Shown here in pieces: positions 22,511 through 30,154 of a stretch of 37,935 bases of DNA. The notes below the pieces were generated by a model that worked only from the letters and a program-made list of their open reading frames with translations, was not told the DNA's origin and did not search any database. Made by a program: the position numbers and the translations under genes. This stretch comes from CAYUYV01 sp964561475. GTDB taxonomy: Bacteria; Pseudomonadota; Alphaproteobacteria; JAJFIK01. The stretch lies in assembly GCA_964561475.1 (NCBI GenBank), contig CAZLPU010000047.1, forward strand, positions 1 to 37,935. Direction: 5' to 3'. Every line of letters begins with the position of its first letter. Position 1 is the first letter of the stretch.

Positions 22511-23716
22511 ATGGATTTGACCGAAACCGGCGGCCCGGCGCCAGGGCTTGAAGAGCCGACCGATGTGCTCCGTCTGGCCCTGCCGAGCAAGGGCCGCCTG
22601 CTGGACCCGTTGCTGGACTTTCTTGACGGCTGCGGGTTGAGCGTAAAAGGGGCCCGGGGTTCCCGGGAGTATTCCGCCTATATCCCCGCCCTGCCCGGCT
22701 GCGTCGTGGAACTGACCTCCGCATCCGAAATTCCGGGACGGCTTGCGAAGGGGGATGTGCATCTGGCGGTGACGGGCCTTGATCTGGTCTCAGAAATGAT
22801 CGGGCGCCGACCCCGGTCCCTGGAGGCGGCCGGCACGTCGGGCCACGAATCGAAGGGCCATGAGGCGTCGGGCCATAAGCTCCTGGGGACGGGCGTCTCT
22901 GAAAATCTCCAATCCAGCCCCGTGGCCATTCACAGCCTGGGCTTTGGCCGGGCCGACCTTGTGGTGGCCGTGCCCCGATCCTGGATTGACGTGGAGACCA
23001 TGGCGGATCTGGCGGAAGTGGCGCAGCTTTACCGGCGCCGCCATGGTCGGCGCATGCGGATCGCCACAAAATACCGCACCCTGACAACCGGGTTCCTGGC
23101 CGAAAACAATGTCCAGGACTACCGGCTGGTGCGCTCTGCGGGAGCAACGGAGGCGGCGCCCGCCACCGGTGCGGCGGACATCATCGTGGACATCACCTCC
23201 ACGGGCCAGACCCTGGCTGCGAACCATTTGAAGACCATCCGCAACGGCACGATCCTGGCGTCCCATGCAACCCTGTTCGCCACAGGGGCCACGTCCGTGT
23301 CCTGGTCGCCCGCGGTGCTGACCATGGTCAAGCGCATCCTCGATATGGTGGACGCCAAGCTCAACGCCGCCTCCCGCAAGCTGATCCTCACCCGCCTTCC
23401 AGGCGTGGACACCAGCGATGAAGCCGCTGGAAGCGAGGCCCGGGCGGCGGAGATACAGACCCTGGAGACAGAACTCTCCGGCCTGGTTCACTCCAAGGTT
23501 GAATTTTTCCAGGGATCGCTCATGGGTGCCGGACGGCCGGACGCAACGGGCCTGTCGGTCATGCTCACCGTGCCCGCGCGCCAGACCCATGATGTGGTGA
23601 GCGTGCTGCGCAGCCATGGCGGGCGGGAAATCATTGTCCTGGACACCGATTACGTCTTCGACACCGGCGACTCCAGTTTTGAGCGGCTGAAGACGCTTCT
23701 CCCCGCTTCTGCTTGA
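22511..23716 (+). CDS. hisG: ATP phosphoribosyltransferase catalytic subunit HisG, enlarged
   Basis: HisG joins ATP and PRPP in the first step of histidine synthesis. The catalytic core has LRLALPSKGRLLDPLLDFL at the start, LTSASEIPGRLAKGDVHLAVTGLDLV, the substrate-binding RIATKYRTLTTGFL, and the PRPP loop GAADIIVDITSTGQTL. It is 401 aa, against about 220-230 for the short HisG that works with HisZ and about 290-300 for long HisG. The extra 100 residues after about 300 end in LSVMLTVPARQTHDVVSVL, then REIIVLDTDYVF, which resembles the ACT-like regulatory domain of long HisG. Three 15-nt repeats encode SGHES-KGHEA-SGHKL at residues 110-124. ATG 22511 has GGGAAAAGGA upstream. It is 81 bp after hisZ. 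Confidence 0.94.
   Translation: MDLTETGGPAPGLEEPTDVLRLALPSKGRLLDPLLDFLDGCGLSVKGARGSREYSAYIPALPGCVVELTSASEIPGRLAKGDVHLAVTGLDLVSEMIGRRPRSLEAAGTSGHESKGHEASGHKLLGTGVSENLQSSPVAIHSLGFGRADLVVAVPRSWIDVETMADLAEVAQLYRRRHGRRMRIATKYRTLTTGFLAENNVQDYRLVRSAGATEAAPATGAADIIVDITSTGQTLAANHLKTIRNGTILASHATLFATGATSVSWSPAVLTMVKRILDMVDAKLNAASRKLILTRLPGVDTSDEAAGSEARAAEIQTLETELSGLVHSKVEFFQGSLMGAGRPDATGLSVMLTVPARQTHDVVSVLRSHGGREIIVLDTDYVFDTGDSSFERLKTLLPASA
22838..22882 (+). repeat. Three 15-nt in-frame repeats in hisG
   Basis: Three consecutive units encode SGHES, KGHEA and SGHKL; each contains GGGCCA(C/T). The frame is kept. The insert follows DLVSEMIGRRPRSLEAAGT, where ordinary HisG has a short loop before the IHSLGFGRADLVVAVP strand. 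Confidence 0.75.
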
Positions 23717-23851
23717 TCTGGGACCGGTCCAACCCCAAGTCCTTACTATGAGATCACGCTGCACTTAGTCAGCACTCGCCGCTGGATGGGGGTGCGCACG
23801 GGTGAGCGTGGTCTGCGTACAGGTCGCTTGAATGGTGAAAGGACTGTCCGC

Positions 23852-24322
23852 ATGTCCCAATTCAACAGCCCGTTCCTTCTGGGCTTCGATCAGCTGGAGC
23901 GGGTGCTCGACCGGGTGTCGAAATCCGCGAATGACAGCTATCCTCCCTATAATATCGAGCAAACCGGCACCACCGCGCTGCGGATCACACTGGCAGTCGC
24001 AGGGTTTACCAGCGAAGAGCTGGCTGTGACCGTGGAGGACAAACAACTTGTCATCCGTGGACGGCAGAATGACGATCAGGAGCGGACCTTCCTGCATCGC
24101 GGTATCGCAGCCCGGCAGTTCCAGCGCAGCTTTGTCCTGGCAGACGGGTTCGAGGTGACAGGAGCGGATCTCAAGAACGGTCTGCTGAGCATCGATGTGG
24201 TCAGGCCGGAACCGGAAGTCTCTGTGCGGAAGATCTCCATCCGCTCCGCCGAGGATGAAGACGAGGACAGGCTTCAGGCCCGTGACGTGACCCTGGAAGC
24301 GGCCAACGGAAACGTATCTTGA
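23852..24322 (+). CDS. Small heat-shock protein, Hsp20/alpha-crystallin family
   Basis: A 156-aa ATP-independent holdase. The alpha-crystallin domain runs from YPPYNIEQTGTTALRITLAVAGF to VSVRKISI, with the family hallmark ADLKNGLLSID (A-x-x-x-N-G-L) and the E-L-V/V-I-R-G strand (VEDKQLVIRG). The short N-terminus MSQFNSPFLLGFDQLERVLDR is characteristic of alphaproteobacterial IbpA-like members. ATG 23852 follows AAAGGA at about 10 nt spacing; a longer frame from 23786 lacks support. A DUF1150 gene follows 53 bp downstream, a frequent pairing in alphaproteobacteria, and a terminator closes the pair. A convincing heat-shock (RpoH) promoter was not found. Confidence 0.94.
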   Translation: MSQFNSPFLLGFDQLERVLDRVSKSANDSYPPYNIEQTGTTALRITLAVAGFTSEELAVTVEDKQLVIRGRQNDDQERTFLHRGIAARQFQRSFVLADGFEVTGADLKNGLLSIDVVRPEPEVSVRKISIRSAEDEDEDRLQARDVTLEAANGNVS

Positions 24323-24375
24323 CGGCGGCCATCGCCGTATCCGTTGCCAATGATGTGAAGAGGAGTGTGCAAGCC

Positions 24376-24654
24376 ATGCAATTCACGACAAGCCGCGACC
24401 GCAAGCCCATGAGTGACGAAGCCCTGGCCAAGCTGGGTGCGCCGGATCTGGTTTACATCCGTCCGGTCGTTGCCCGGGATCTGGTCGAGGAGTTGGGCGA
24501 GTCCGGAGAGGGCATGCTCGGGGATGTGCCCGAGGACACCATGCTGTTTTCCGTGCACGCCGCCGACGGTACCCGGATGGCGGTGATCGATGACCGGGAC
24601 ACGGCCTTCAGCCTTGCCCTGGAGCACAGCAAGCGGCCGGTTAACGTTCACTGA
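24376..24654 (+). CDS. DUF1150 family protein
   Basis: A 92-aa cytoplasmic protein of the DUF1150 family, small alphaproteobacterial proteins of unknown function usually encoded after an Hsp20. The recognisable core is YIRPVVARDLVEELGE, then EDTMLFSVHAADGTRMAVIDDRDTAFSLALEH. ATG 24376 is chosen because GAGGAG lies 11 nt upstream; the frame could start at 24319, overlapping the hsp20 stop, with no ribosome site. Its place in the operon suggests a role connected to protein stress, which is inference from context only. Confidence 0.88.
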   Translation: MQFTTSRDRKPMSDEALAKLGAPDLVYIRPVVARDLVEELGESGEGMLGDVPEDTMLFSVHAADGTRMAVIDDRDTAFSLALEHSKRPVNVH

Positions 24655-24696
24655 CGGATTGGCTGTAAGTGTCGGCAGGAATGGTCTGTATGGAAC

Positions 24697-24726
24697 GCCG
24701 CCGGAGGTGACACCGGCGGCTTTTCT
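24697..24726 (+). terminator. Intrinsic terminator of the hsp20-DUF1150 operon
   Basis: GCCGCCGG (24697-24704) pairs perfectly with CCGGCGGC (24713-24720) around AGGTGACA, followed by TTTTCT. It lies 43 bp after the DUF1150 stop and before the convergent ptsN end. Confidence 0.92.
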
Positions 24727-24734
24727 ATTGGTGA

Positions 24735-25199
24735 CTACGCGGCGTCGGATGCGGCCTGGTCGGTGAGTACCGCGTAGAGGGCAGCGGCATCGGCGGCTCC
24801 CCTCAGCTTTTCGCACACGGATTGATTACGCAGCAGACGGGAGATACGCGCGAGCGCCTTGAGATGGTCGGCGCCGGCACTTTCAGGGGCCAGCAGCAGG
24901 CAGACCAGATCGACGGGCTGTTCGTCGATCGCCTCGAAATCAACAGGCTTTTCCAGACTGGCGAAAAAACCATAGAGGGAGGCAAGGCCCGGCAGTTTGG
25001 CATGGGGCACGGCGATGCCCTGGCCGACGCCGGTGGTGCCCAGGCGTTCCCGCTCAAGCAGGGCATCGAAGATGATCCGCTCCTGGAGTCCCGTGTGGCG
25101 CCCGGCAACAGCCGACAGTTCCAAAAGGAGCTGTTTCTTGTTGGCGACCTTGACGCCCTGGAACACACGTTCGGCGGTGATCAGATCCGACAGATCCAT
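24735..25199 (-). CDS. ptsN: Nitrogen-regulatory PTS IIA protein
   Basis: A 154-aa EIIA-Ntr, the terminal phosphoacceptor of the nitrogen phosphotransferase system, which regulates partners such as potassium transport and sensor kinases by its phosphorylation state. The domain is complete: MDLSDLITAERVFQGVKVANKKQLL at the start, and the phosphorylated His66 in GVGQGIAVPHAKLPGL. DLVCLLLAPESAGADHLKALARISRLLRN is the usual C-terminal block. ATG 25199 is chosen; the upstream in-frame stretch to 25406 is not conserved-looking. AAGGAT and GGGG lie upstream. It is the last gene of the rpoN-hpf-ptsN series, 270 bp after hpf; that gap has an inverted repeat at 25405-25418. Confidence 0.96.
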   Translation of the reverse strand: MDLSDLITAERVFQGVKVANKKQLLLELSAVAGRHTGLQERIIFDALLERERLGTTGVGQGIAVPHAKLPGLASLYGFFASLEKPVDFEAIDEQPVDLVCLLLAPESAGADHLKALARISRLLRNQSVCEKLRGAADAAALYAVLTDQAASDAA

Positions 25200-25404
25200 G
25201 ACCCCTGATATCCTTCTTGCGACCCTGCCCGGAAGTTCCGGACGACCGCGGACCGCCTGTTCTGTGCGATCCGGACCTGGACGGTCAAAGTGAAAAGCGC
25301 GGCTGTCGCCCCGGACGGTCAGACCGGCGGGGGCCGCGTGCCGGCCAACCCAATGAACCGGAGCGTTCGTGGCCGGGGCAGCAGCGTGTGAAATCGAGTC
25401 ACGC

Positions 25405-25418
25405 ACACTGAACAGTGT
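25405..25418. promoter_or_regulatory. Candidate operator upstream of ptsN
   Basis: ACACTG (25405-25410) and CAGTGT (25413-25418) form a perfect inverted repeat with a 2-bp centre, too tight for an RNA hairpin and better suited to a protein-binding site. It lies about 205 bp upstream of the ptsN start and 65 bp before the hpf stop in genome order. Confidence 0.35.
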
Positions 25419-25469
25419 TGATGACCCGAGCCAGAGGCGGACTGCCAGACCGGAATGCGATGTCGTCGC

Positions 25470-26069
25470 TTAGGTGCCGGTGGCGGCTTTGGCCGCTTCT
25501 TCCGGGTGCGTGACGTCAATCCAGCCGATATGGCCGTCGGGACGCCGATAGACGATGCTCATACCCCCGTGGGCGCTGTTCTTGAAGACCACCACGGGCG
25601 CGTCATTCAGTTCCATCTCCATGACCGCCTCTCCCACGGTCAGGGTTTTGACGGAAGCCTTTTCCTCGGCGATCACCGTCGGGTTGAGATCCGCCGGCTC
25701 TTCCATTTCTTCCTGAACGGATTGAATCACATAGGCCGGGGCTTCAACGAAGGGAATCGGTTCCTTGCGCTCGGCGTGGTGGTCCTTGAGGCGGCGCTTG
25801 TACCGGCGCAGGCGCTTTTCCAGACGGTCCACGGCACTGTCAAAGCTGACATAGATGTCGCTGGCCTTGCTGTGGGCCAGGAAATTCATCCCGGTACTCA
25901 GATGGACGGAACAATCGGCTCTGTATTCGTGACCATCACGGGAAAACGTAACCTGCGCATCGACTGGACGGTCAAAATACTTGAACACTCCGGAAACAAG
26001 TTTGTCATTGACATAGCTTCTCAGGCTATCACCAACGTCGAGCTGCTTGCCGTTTACTGTGATTTCCAT
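25470..26069 (-). CDS. hpf: Long-form ribosome hibernation promoting factor
   Basis: A 199-aa HPF/RaiA-family protein that blocks the decoding centre and pairs ribosomes into inactive 100S dimers in stationary phase. The N-terminal S30AE domain spans about 1-105 (MEITVNGKQLDVGDSLRSYV..., then HLSTGMNFLAHSKASDIYVSFDSAVDRLEKRLRRYK). The C-terminal dimerisation domain lies at about 135-195 (VKTLTVGEAVMEMELNDAPVVVFKNSAHGGMSIVYRRPDGHIGWID). Having both domains marks it as the long form. ATG 26069 follows AAAGGAG with about 11 nt spacing. It lies in the conserved rpoN-hpf-ptsN order, though the 670-bp gap after rpoN suggests a promoter of its own. Confidence 0.96.
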   Translation of the reverse strand: MEITVNGKQLDVGDSLRSYVNDKLVSGVFKYFDRPVDAQVTFSRDGHEYRADCSVHLSTGMNFLAHSKASDIYVSFDSAVDRLEKRLRRYKRRLKDHHAERKEPIPFVEAPAYVIQSVQEEMEEPADLNPTVIAEEKASVKTLTVGEAVMEMELNDAPVVVFKNSAHGGMSIVYRRPDGHIGWIDVTHPEEAAKAATGT

Positions 26070-26739
26070 CGCGCCGATTGCTCCTTTTTGCTCTTCCCCG
26101 GCAATTTATAGCCAGAGTCTCTTATCAACAGCTCTCGTAAGTGCTGCGACAAGCCTTGAGATACCGGACTGGCCGTCACCCCCTGGCTGTATCCAGAGGA
26201 CAGCCGTCCAGTATAAGCCGAAATCCCTTTGAACGTCATGCCGGAGTCTGCTGGGGGAACGGGATGACGGGCGGACGGTCCCAAAGCGCGGACGGCATTC
26301 AGGGTCCCTTCACAACCGGGACCGGGCAGGTCAGTCCAAGCCCGAGGGGCAGGCGGGGTCCCATGGGGAGGCCGGGCGCCGCCTTTTGGGAAGCGTGCGG
26401 ACGTTAGTGTGCCCGCCTCACGCGTGTCAACACCCGCTGCCGTGCCGGACATCGCCCGGAAAAGAGGCACTTCGCGCCGGTTCCGCAACATCTGCCCCAG
26501 GTTGCCCGAAAGGCATTGCGCTTTGCTTTCCAGAGGTCGCCCCCGGAACGAAAGGATGGACCTTTGCCGCGCCTCCAACCCGCGAACCCGTGTCGGAAAA
26601 GCGTTCCGGGTGGCAGAGGGCGCCCCCCAGTGCGCGTCCCAGTTCCCGCCCAAATCTGCAAGACGTGACCGGTTGGATCCGCGCCTGCCATCGTGATGGA
26701 CCGGAGCGATGTGATGAGACAAGGCCATGACTGACAAGG
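26070..26739. other. Long gap between rpoN and hpf
   Basis: About 670 bp with no supportable gene on either strand, although GC-rich frames stay open. Features seen: an inverted repeat AAGGCCATG/CATGGCCTT spanning the end of rpoN (about 26724-26756), and on the + strand GGCGG (26352-26356) pairing with CCGCC (26379-26383) followed by TTTT. The hpf promoter presumably lies here; no clear -35/-10 was identified. Confidence 0.45.
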
Positions 26740-28281
26740 TCACACGGCCATGGCCTTTTTCAGGCGCCGTCTTTGTACCGAAGAGGGGATGGACATGGCC
26801 TCCCGGTATTTGGCGACCGTGCGCCGGGCAATATCGATTCCGGCGCCCTTGAGCAATTCGACAATGCGGTCATCGGAGAGAACCGAAGCCGGCCCCTCCC
26901 CATCGATCAGTTCCTTGATCCGATGGCGGACGGCTTCGGCGGAATGGGCCTCGCCCCCGCCGGACGATGCGATGGCCGAGGTGAAGAAGTACTTGAACTC
27001 GAACAAGCCCCTGGGCGTGGCGATGAATTTGTTGGCGGTCACCCGGCTGACGGTTGACTCGTGCATGGAGATGGCGTCCGCCACCGTGCGCAGGTTGAGC
27101 GGGCGCAAATACCGGATGCCATGGGCAAGAAAACCATCCTGCTGGCGCACGATTTCAGAGGCGACCTTGAGAATGGTCTTCGCGCGCTGATCCAGGCTCT
27201 TGACCAGCCAGTTGGCATTGTTCAGGCATTCGGTGATGTAGGTCTTGTCTTCAGACTGCGGAAGAGCGCTGCTAACCTCCGCATAATAGACCGCGTTGAC
27301 CAGCACCTTGGGCAGGGTTTCCACATTGAGTTCGACCTGCCAGCCGTCTTGGGGATTTTCGCGGACATAGACATCCGGAACCACGGGCTGCACCACGTCG
27401 TGGCCATAAGCCAGACCGGGCTTGGGGTTGAGGGCGCGGATTTCCGCGATCATCTCCTTCATGTCCTCGGCATCGACGCCGCACAGGGCCATGAGGCGCT
27501 CAATATCGTGGCAGGCCAGCATGTCCAGATGTTCAAGCAGCTTGGCCATGGCCGGATCGAGCCGGTCACGCTCCGCAAGCTGAAGACCGAGACATTCCCC
27601 CAGATGACGGGCGAACACGCCCGCGGGCTCGAAGCCCTGAAGAATGCGCAGAGTTTCTTCCACAAGACCGATTGGCGCCCCAAGCCGCGCCGCCACGTCA
27701 TCGAGCTCGCCGCGCAGATAACCCGCCTCGTCCACCAGATCGATGAGAAACGAGCCCACCATGCGCCGAGTCGGGTCAGGAATGGCAATGTGAAGCTGTT
27801 CGGTGAGGGCATCCCGCAGGGACGGCATGTCGCTCAGGGTGCCCTCGAGATCCCCCTCCCCGTCCTCGAAGCGGGAACCGCCGCCGCTGCCGGATTTCGA
27901 CCAGTCGATCTCGGTTCCCCGGGCGGTGGCTATGTCGTTGGTGATGTCGGTCTTGGACGCATCCGCATAGAGACTTTCATAGTCCGCATCAAGACCAAGA
28001 GTGCCGTCGCTCGGCAGGCTTTCGGAGGTCTCGGTGAGATCGCGGCGGTCATCGGCGGCCTTCGCACCGTCCCCTTCGCCCGCGGGCTCGCCTTCGCCGC
28101 GTTCCGCCTCGCCCCGCTCTCCCTCGTTTCGTTCGAGAAAGGGATTGCGCTCCAGTTCCTGTTCAACGTAGGCGGATAATTCCAGATTGGACAATTGCAG
28201 CAGCTTGATCGCCTGCTGCAACTGGGGCGTCATCACCAGGGACTGGCCCTGCTTCATTTCCAATCGCGGCGTCAACGCCAT
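26740..28281 (-). CDS. rpoN: RNA polymerase sigma-54 factor
   Basis: A 513-aa sigma-54 that directs RNA polymerase to -24/-12 promoters under enhancer-binding activators, notably for nitrogen assimilation and flagella. Region I is the classic LEMKQGQSLVMTPQLQQAIKLLQLSNLELSAYVEQELERNPFLE. An acidic region II follows (about 50-130), longer than in enteric homologs. The core-binding domain contains LRDALTEQLHIA and GEPAGVFARHLGECLGLQL-like segments (FEPAGVFARHLGECL). The DNA-binding part has LRTVADAISMHESTVSRVTANKFIATPRG and the RpoN box ARRTVAKYRE at 485-494. ATG 28281 follows GAAGGGG. It lies 69 bp after lptB, the usual alphaproteobacterial order. Confidence 0.98.
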   Translation of the reverse strand: MALTPRLEMKQGQSLVMTPQLQQAIKLLQLSNLELSAYVEQELERNPFLERNEGERGEAERGEGEPAGEGDGAKAADDRRDLTETSESLPSDGTLGLDADYESLYADASKTDITNDIATARGTEIDWSKSGSGGGSRFEDGEGDLEGTLSDMPSLRDALTEQLHIAIPDPTRRMVGSFLIDLVDEAGYLRGELDDVAARLGAPIGLVEETLRILQGFEPAGVFARHLGECLGLQLAERDRLDPAMAKLLEHLDMLACHDIERLMALCGVDAEDMKEMIAEIRALNPKPGLAYGHDVVQPVVPDVYVRENPQDGWQVELNVETLPKVLVNAVYYAEVSSALPQSEDKTYITECLNNANWLVKSLDQRAKTILKVASEIVRQQDGFLAHGIRYLRPLNLRTVADAISMHESTVSRVTANKFIATPRGLFEFKYFFTSAIASSGGGEAHSAEAVRHRIKELIDGEGPASVLSDDRIVELLKGAGIDIARRTVAKYREAMSIPSSVQRRRLKKAMAV

Positions 28282-28350
28282 GGCCGTCTACCCCTTCAAA
28301 CCCCTGACACAACTTCCCGGTACGAAGCCGGCGGGATCTGAAACGGAAGC

Positions 28351-29289
28351 CTAGAGGGTGAACCGGTCTCCCAGATAGACCCGGCGCACGTCCTCGTTGC
28401 CCACGATCTCCGACGGCGCCCCTTCCATCAGCACCTGCCCGTCATGGATGATCAGGGCACGGTCGATGATGTCCAGGGTTTCACGGACATTATGGTCCGT
28501 GATCAGCACACCTAGTCCGCGATGGCGCAGATGGCTGACCAGAGCGCGGATATCCCCGATGGCAATGGGATCGATCCCGGCGAACGGTTCGTCCAGAAGG
28601 ATGAACGATGGCTGGGTGGCCAGAGCCCGCGCAATCTCGACCCGCCGGCGCTCCCCGCCAGAGAGAGCCAGTGCCGGAGCCCTGCGTAGATGGGTGATGG
28701 AAAACTCCGCAAGAAGAGCATCCACCATCGCTTTGCGCCGGCCCTGATTGGGCTCGATCAGCTCCACGGCCGCACTGATGTTCTGCTCGACGGTCAAACC
28801 CCGGAAGATCGAGGCTTCCTGAGGAAGATAGCCGATTCCAAGCCGTGCCCTGCGGTACATCGGCAAACTGGTGACGTCGTGTCCGTCCAGTTCGATGGAT
28901 CCGGTGTCCACCGGGATCAATCCGGTGATCATGTAAAAACACGTGGTTTTCCCCGCGCCATTGGGCCCCAGAAGTCCAACCACCTCACCGCGCTGCAGGG
29001 TCAATGACACCTGACGCACCACGGGACGGCGCTTGAAACTCTTCCCAATTCCCCTGACCACCAGCCCGGGATTGGACGCAACGACATGCGGTGTCTTCTT
29101 GTTCCGCTGTTCGTCCGCCCCGGTCGAAGCTCCCGCTGGAGCCTCGGATGCACCTTCCCCCGACAGGCGCTCGGTCTGCCCACTCCCACCGGAACTGCTC
29201 GGGGAGCTGCCAGGGGACAGAACGCTTGTCTTCGGTCTTTCCGACCGGCGAGCTGCCGGCCGTGTCGGTCCATTTGGTGGCTTGGACAT
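28351..29289 (-). CDS. lptB: LPS transport ATP-binding protein LptB
   Basis: The cytoplasmic ATPase of the LptB2FG transporter, which extracts lipopolysaccharide from the inner membrane. The 312-aa protein has a Walker A GPNGAGKT (108-115), Q-loop YLPQEASIFRGLTVEQN, signature LSGGERRRVEIARAL, Walker B FILLDEPFAGIDP and H-loop ITDHNVRETL. The C-terminal EGAPSEIVGNEDVRRVYLGDRF is diagnostic for LptB. The ABC domain begins only near residue 75; the first 70 residues are Ser/Pro/Gly-rich and probably disordered, whereas typical LptB is about 240-260 aa. ATG 29289 follows GAGG with 7 nt spacing. It lies 142 bp downstream of lptA and 69 bp before rpoN. Confidence 0.96.
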   Translation of the reverse strand: MSKPPNGPTRPAARRSERPKTSVLSPGSSPSSSGGSGQTERLSGEGASEAPAGASTGADEQRNKKTPHVVASNPGLVVRGIGKSFKRRPVVRQVSLTLQRGEVVGLLGPNGAGKTTCFYMITGLIPVDTGSIELDGHDVTSLPMYRRARLGIGYLPQEASIFRGLTVEQNISAAVELIEPNQGRRKAMVDALLAEFSITHLRRAPALALSGGERRRVEIARALATQPSFILLDEPFAGIDPIAIGDIRALVSHLRHRGLGVLITDHNVRETLDIIDRALIIHDGQVLMEGAPSEIVGNEDVRRVYLGDRFTL

Positions 29290-29431
29290 TATGAGCCTCA
29301 ACGGTCTTAAAAATTTATGAACTGGCACGAAATTTGTCGCGTGGTCCGCCCGTCCCCGCTCCGCCCTATCGACGGGACTGGCAGCGGGATTTTGCCAGAG
29401 GCGGGATCGGGAAACGCTGACAGTCCGTGGC

Positions 29432-30154
29432 TCAGTTGGGGGCCTCCTGCGGGGTCTTGGTATCGTCCTTTTCCTCTTCGCCTTCGTCGGCAGAAGAGGC
29501 CGACGGCGGAACGAAAACCGCCGTTACCCGTCCGCCTTTCGGGGGCAGGGCGCCATTGTCGGCGGCCACGGCGCTGCGGCCCGGCGCCAGCCGGGTCTCG
29601 CCAGTGGCCAGATTGATGGTGAGCTGGTCACCCTCAAGGAGGTTGCGGTCCTGTTTCAGCACGACACCGCCGCCCATGGTGATCACCTCAGCGGGCACGT
29701 CATACCGGGCCCACTCGCCCTCTGCCTGTTCCTTCCGGGACAGGATCCGCACGCCGCCGCCTGCTTCCAGGAGACGAATGCTCTGTCCGCCCGCCGCTTT
29801 CTGGTCGGAACCGGTGGCGTAGTGGGCGCGGATTGTCTCGGACAAAAGCGTGATCTCGGCTTGTTCGACCCGGACACTGCCCATGAAGGTGCCCACCTGC
29901 CTGCGAGTGTCCACTTCGAAACTGTCCGCTGAAATCTCGATGGGCTGGTTGGTGTCGATGCCGAAGCCTCCCGGCGCCTTGCGCTCGGAAGGTTGGGCTT
30001 GGCTGGACGGCGCGCTCTCGGCCTCGGCTGCTGCGGTCTGTGCGAGGGCTGAGCCGGATTGACCGGACAGGACCAGAAACAAAAGGCAGGCCGCGGGGAG
30101 CGCGCGGACAGCACCAAGGGCGGTCCGGCGGCGACTGGTGATCGAAACAGTCAC
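29432..30154 (-). CDS. lptA: LPS transport periplasmic bridge protein LptA
   Basis: LptA oligomerises into the periplasmic bridge that carries lipopolysaccharide to the outer membrane. The 240-aa protein has a signal peptide (LPAACLLFLVLSGQSGSALAQ), a short low-complexity linker, and the OstA-like beta-jellyroll starting at NQPIEISADSFEVDTRRQVGTFMGSVRVEQAEITLLS. Later blocks include ITMGGGVVLKQDRNLLEGDQLTINLATGETRL. The C-terminal 35 residues are acidic and polar. It starts with GTG at 30154, which overlaps the lptC stop by 4 nt (GTGA), and AAGGAA lies upstream, so translation is probably coupled to lptC. Confidence 0.95.
   Translation of the reverse strand: MTVSITSRRRTALGAVRALPAACLLFLVLSGQSGSALAQTAAAEAESAPSSQAQPSERKAPGGFGIDTNQPIEISADSFEVDTRRQVGTFMGSVRVEQAEITLLSETIRAHYATGSDQKAAGGQSIRLLEAGGGVRILSRKEQAEGEWARYDVPAEVITMGGGVVLKQDRNLLEGDQLTINLATGETRLAPGRSAVAADNGALPPKGGRVTAVFVPPSASSADEGEEEKDDTKTPQEAPN

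Noticed and set aside
23717..23851. RpoH heat-shock promoter for hsp20 (CTTGAT at 23712 with CTTACTAT at 23742)
   Set aside because: The spacing of 24 nt is too long for a functional pair.
26054..26743. 229-codon leftward frame between rpoN and hpf
   Set aside because: Arg/Gly/Pro-rich noise, overlaps the hpf start, no ribosome site or motif.
27061..28179. 372-codon rightward frame
   Set aside because: Antisense of rpoN.
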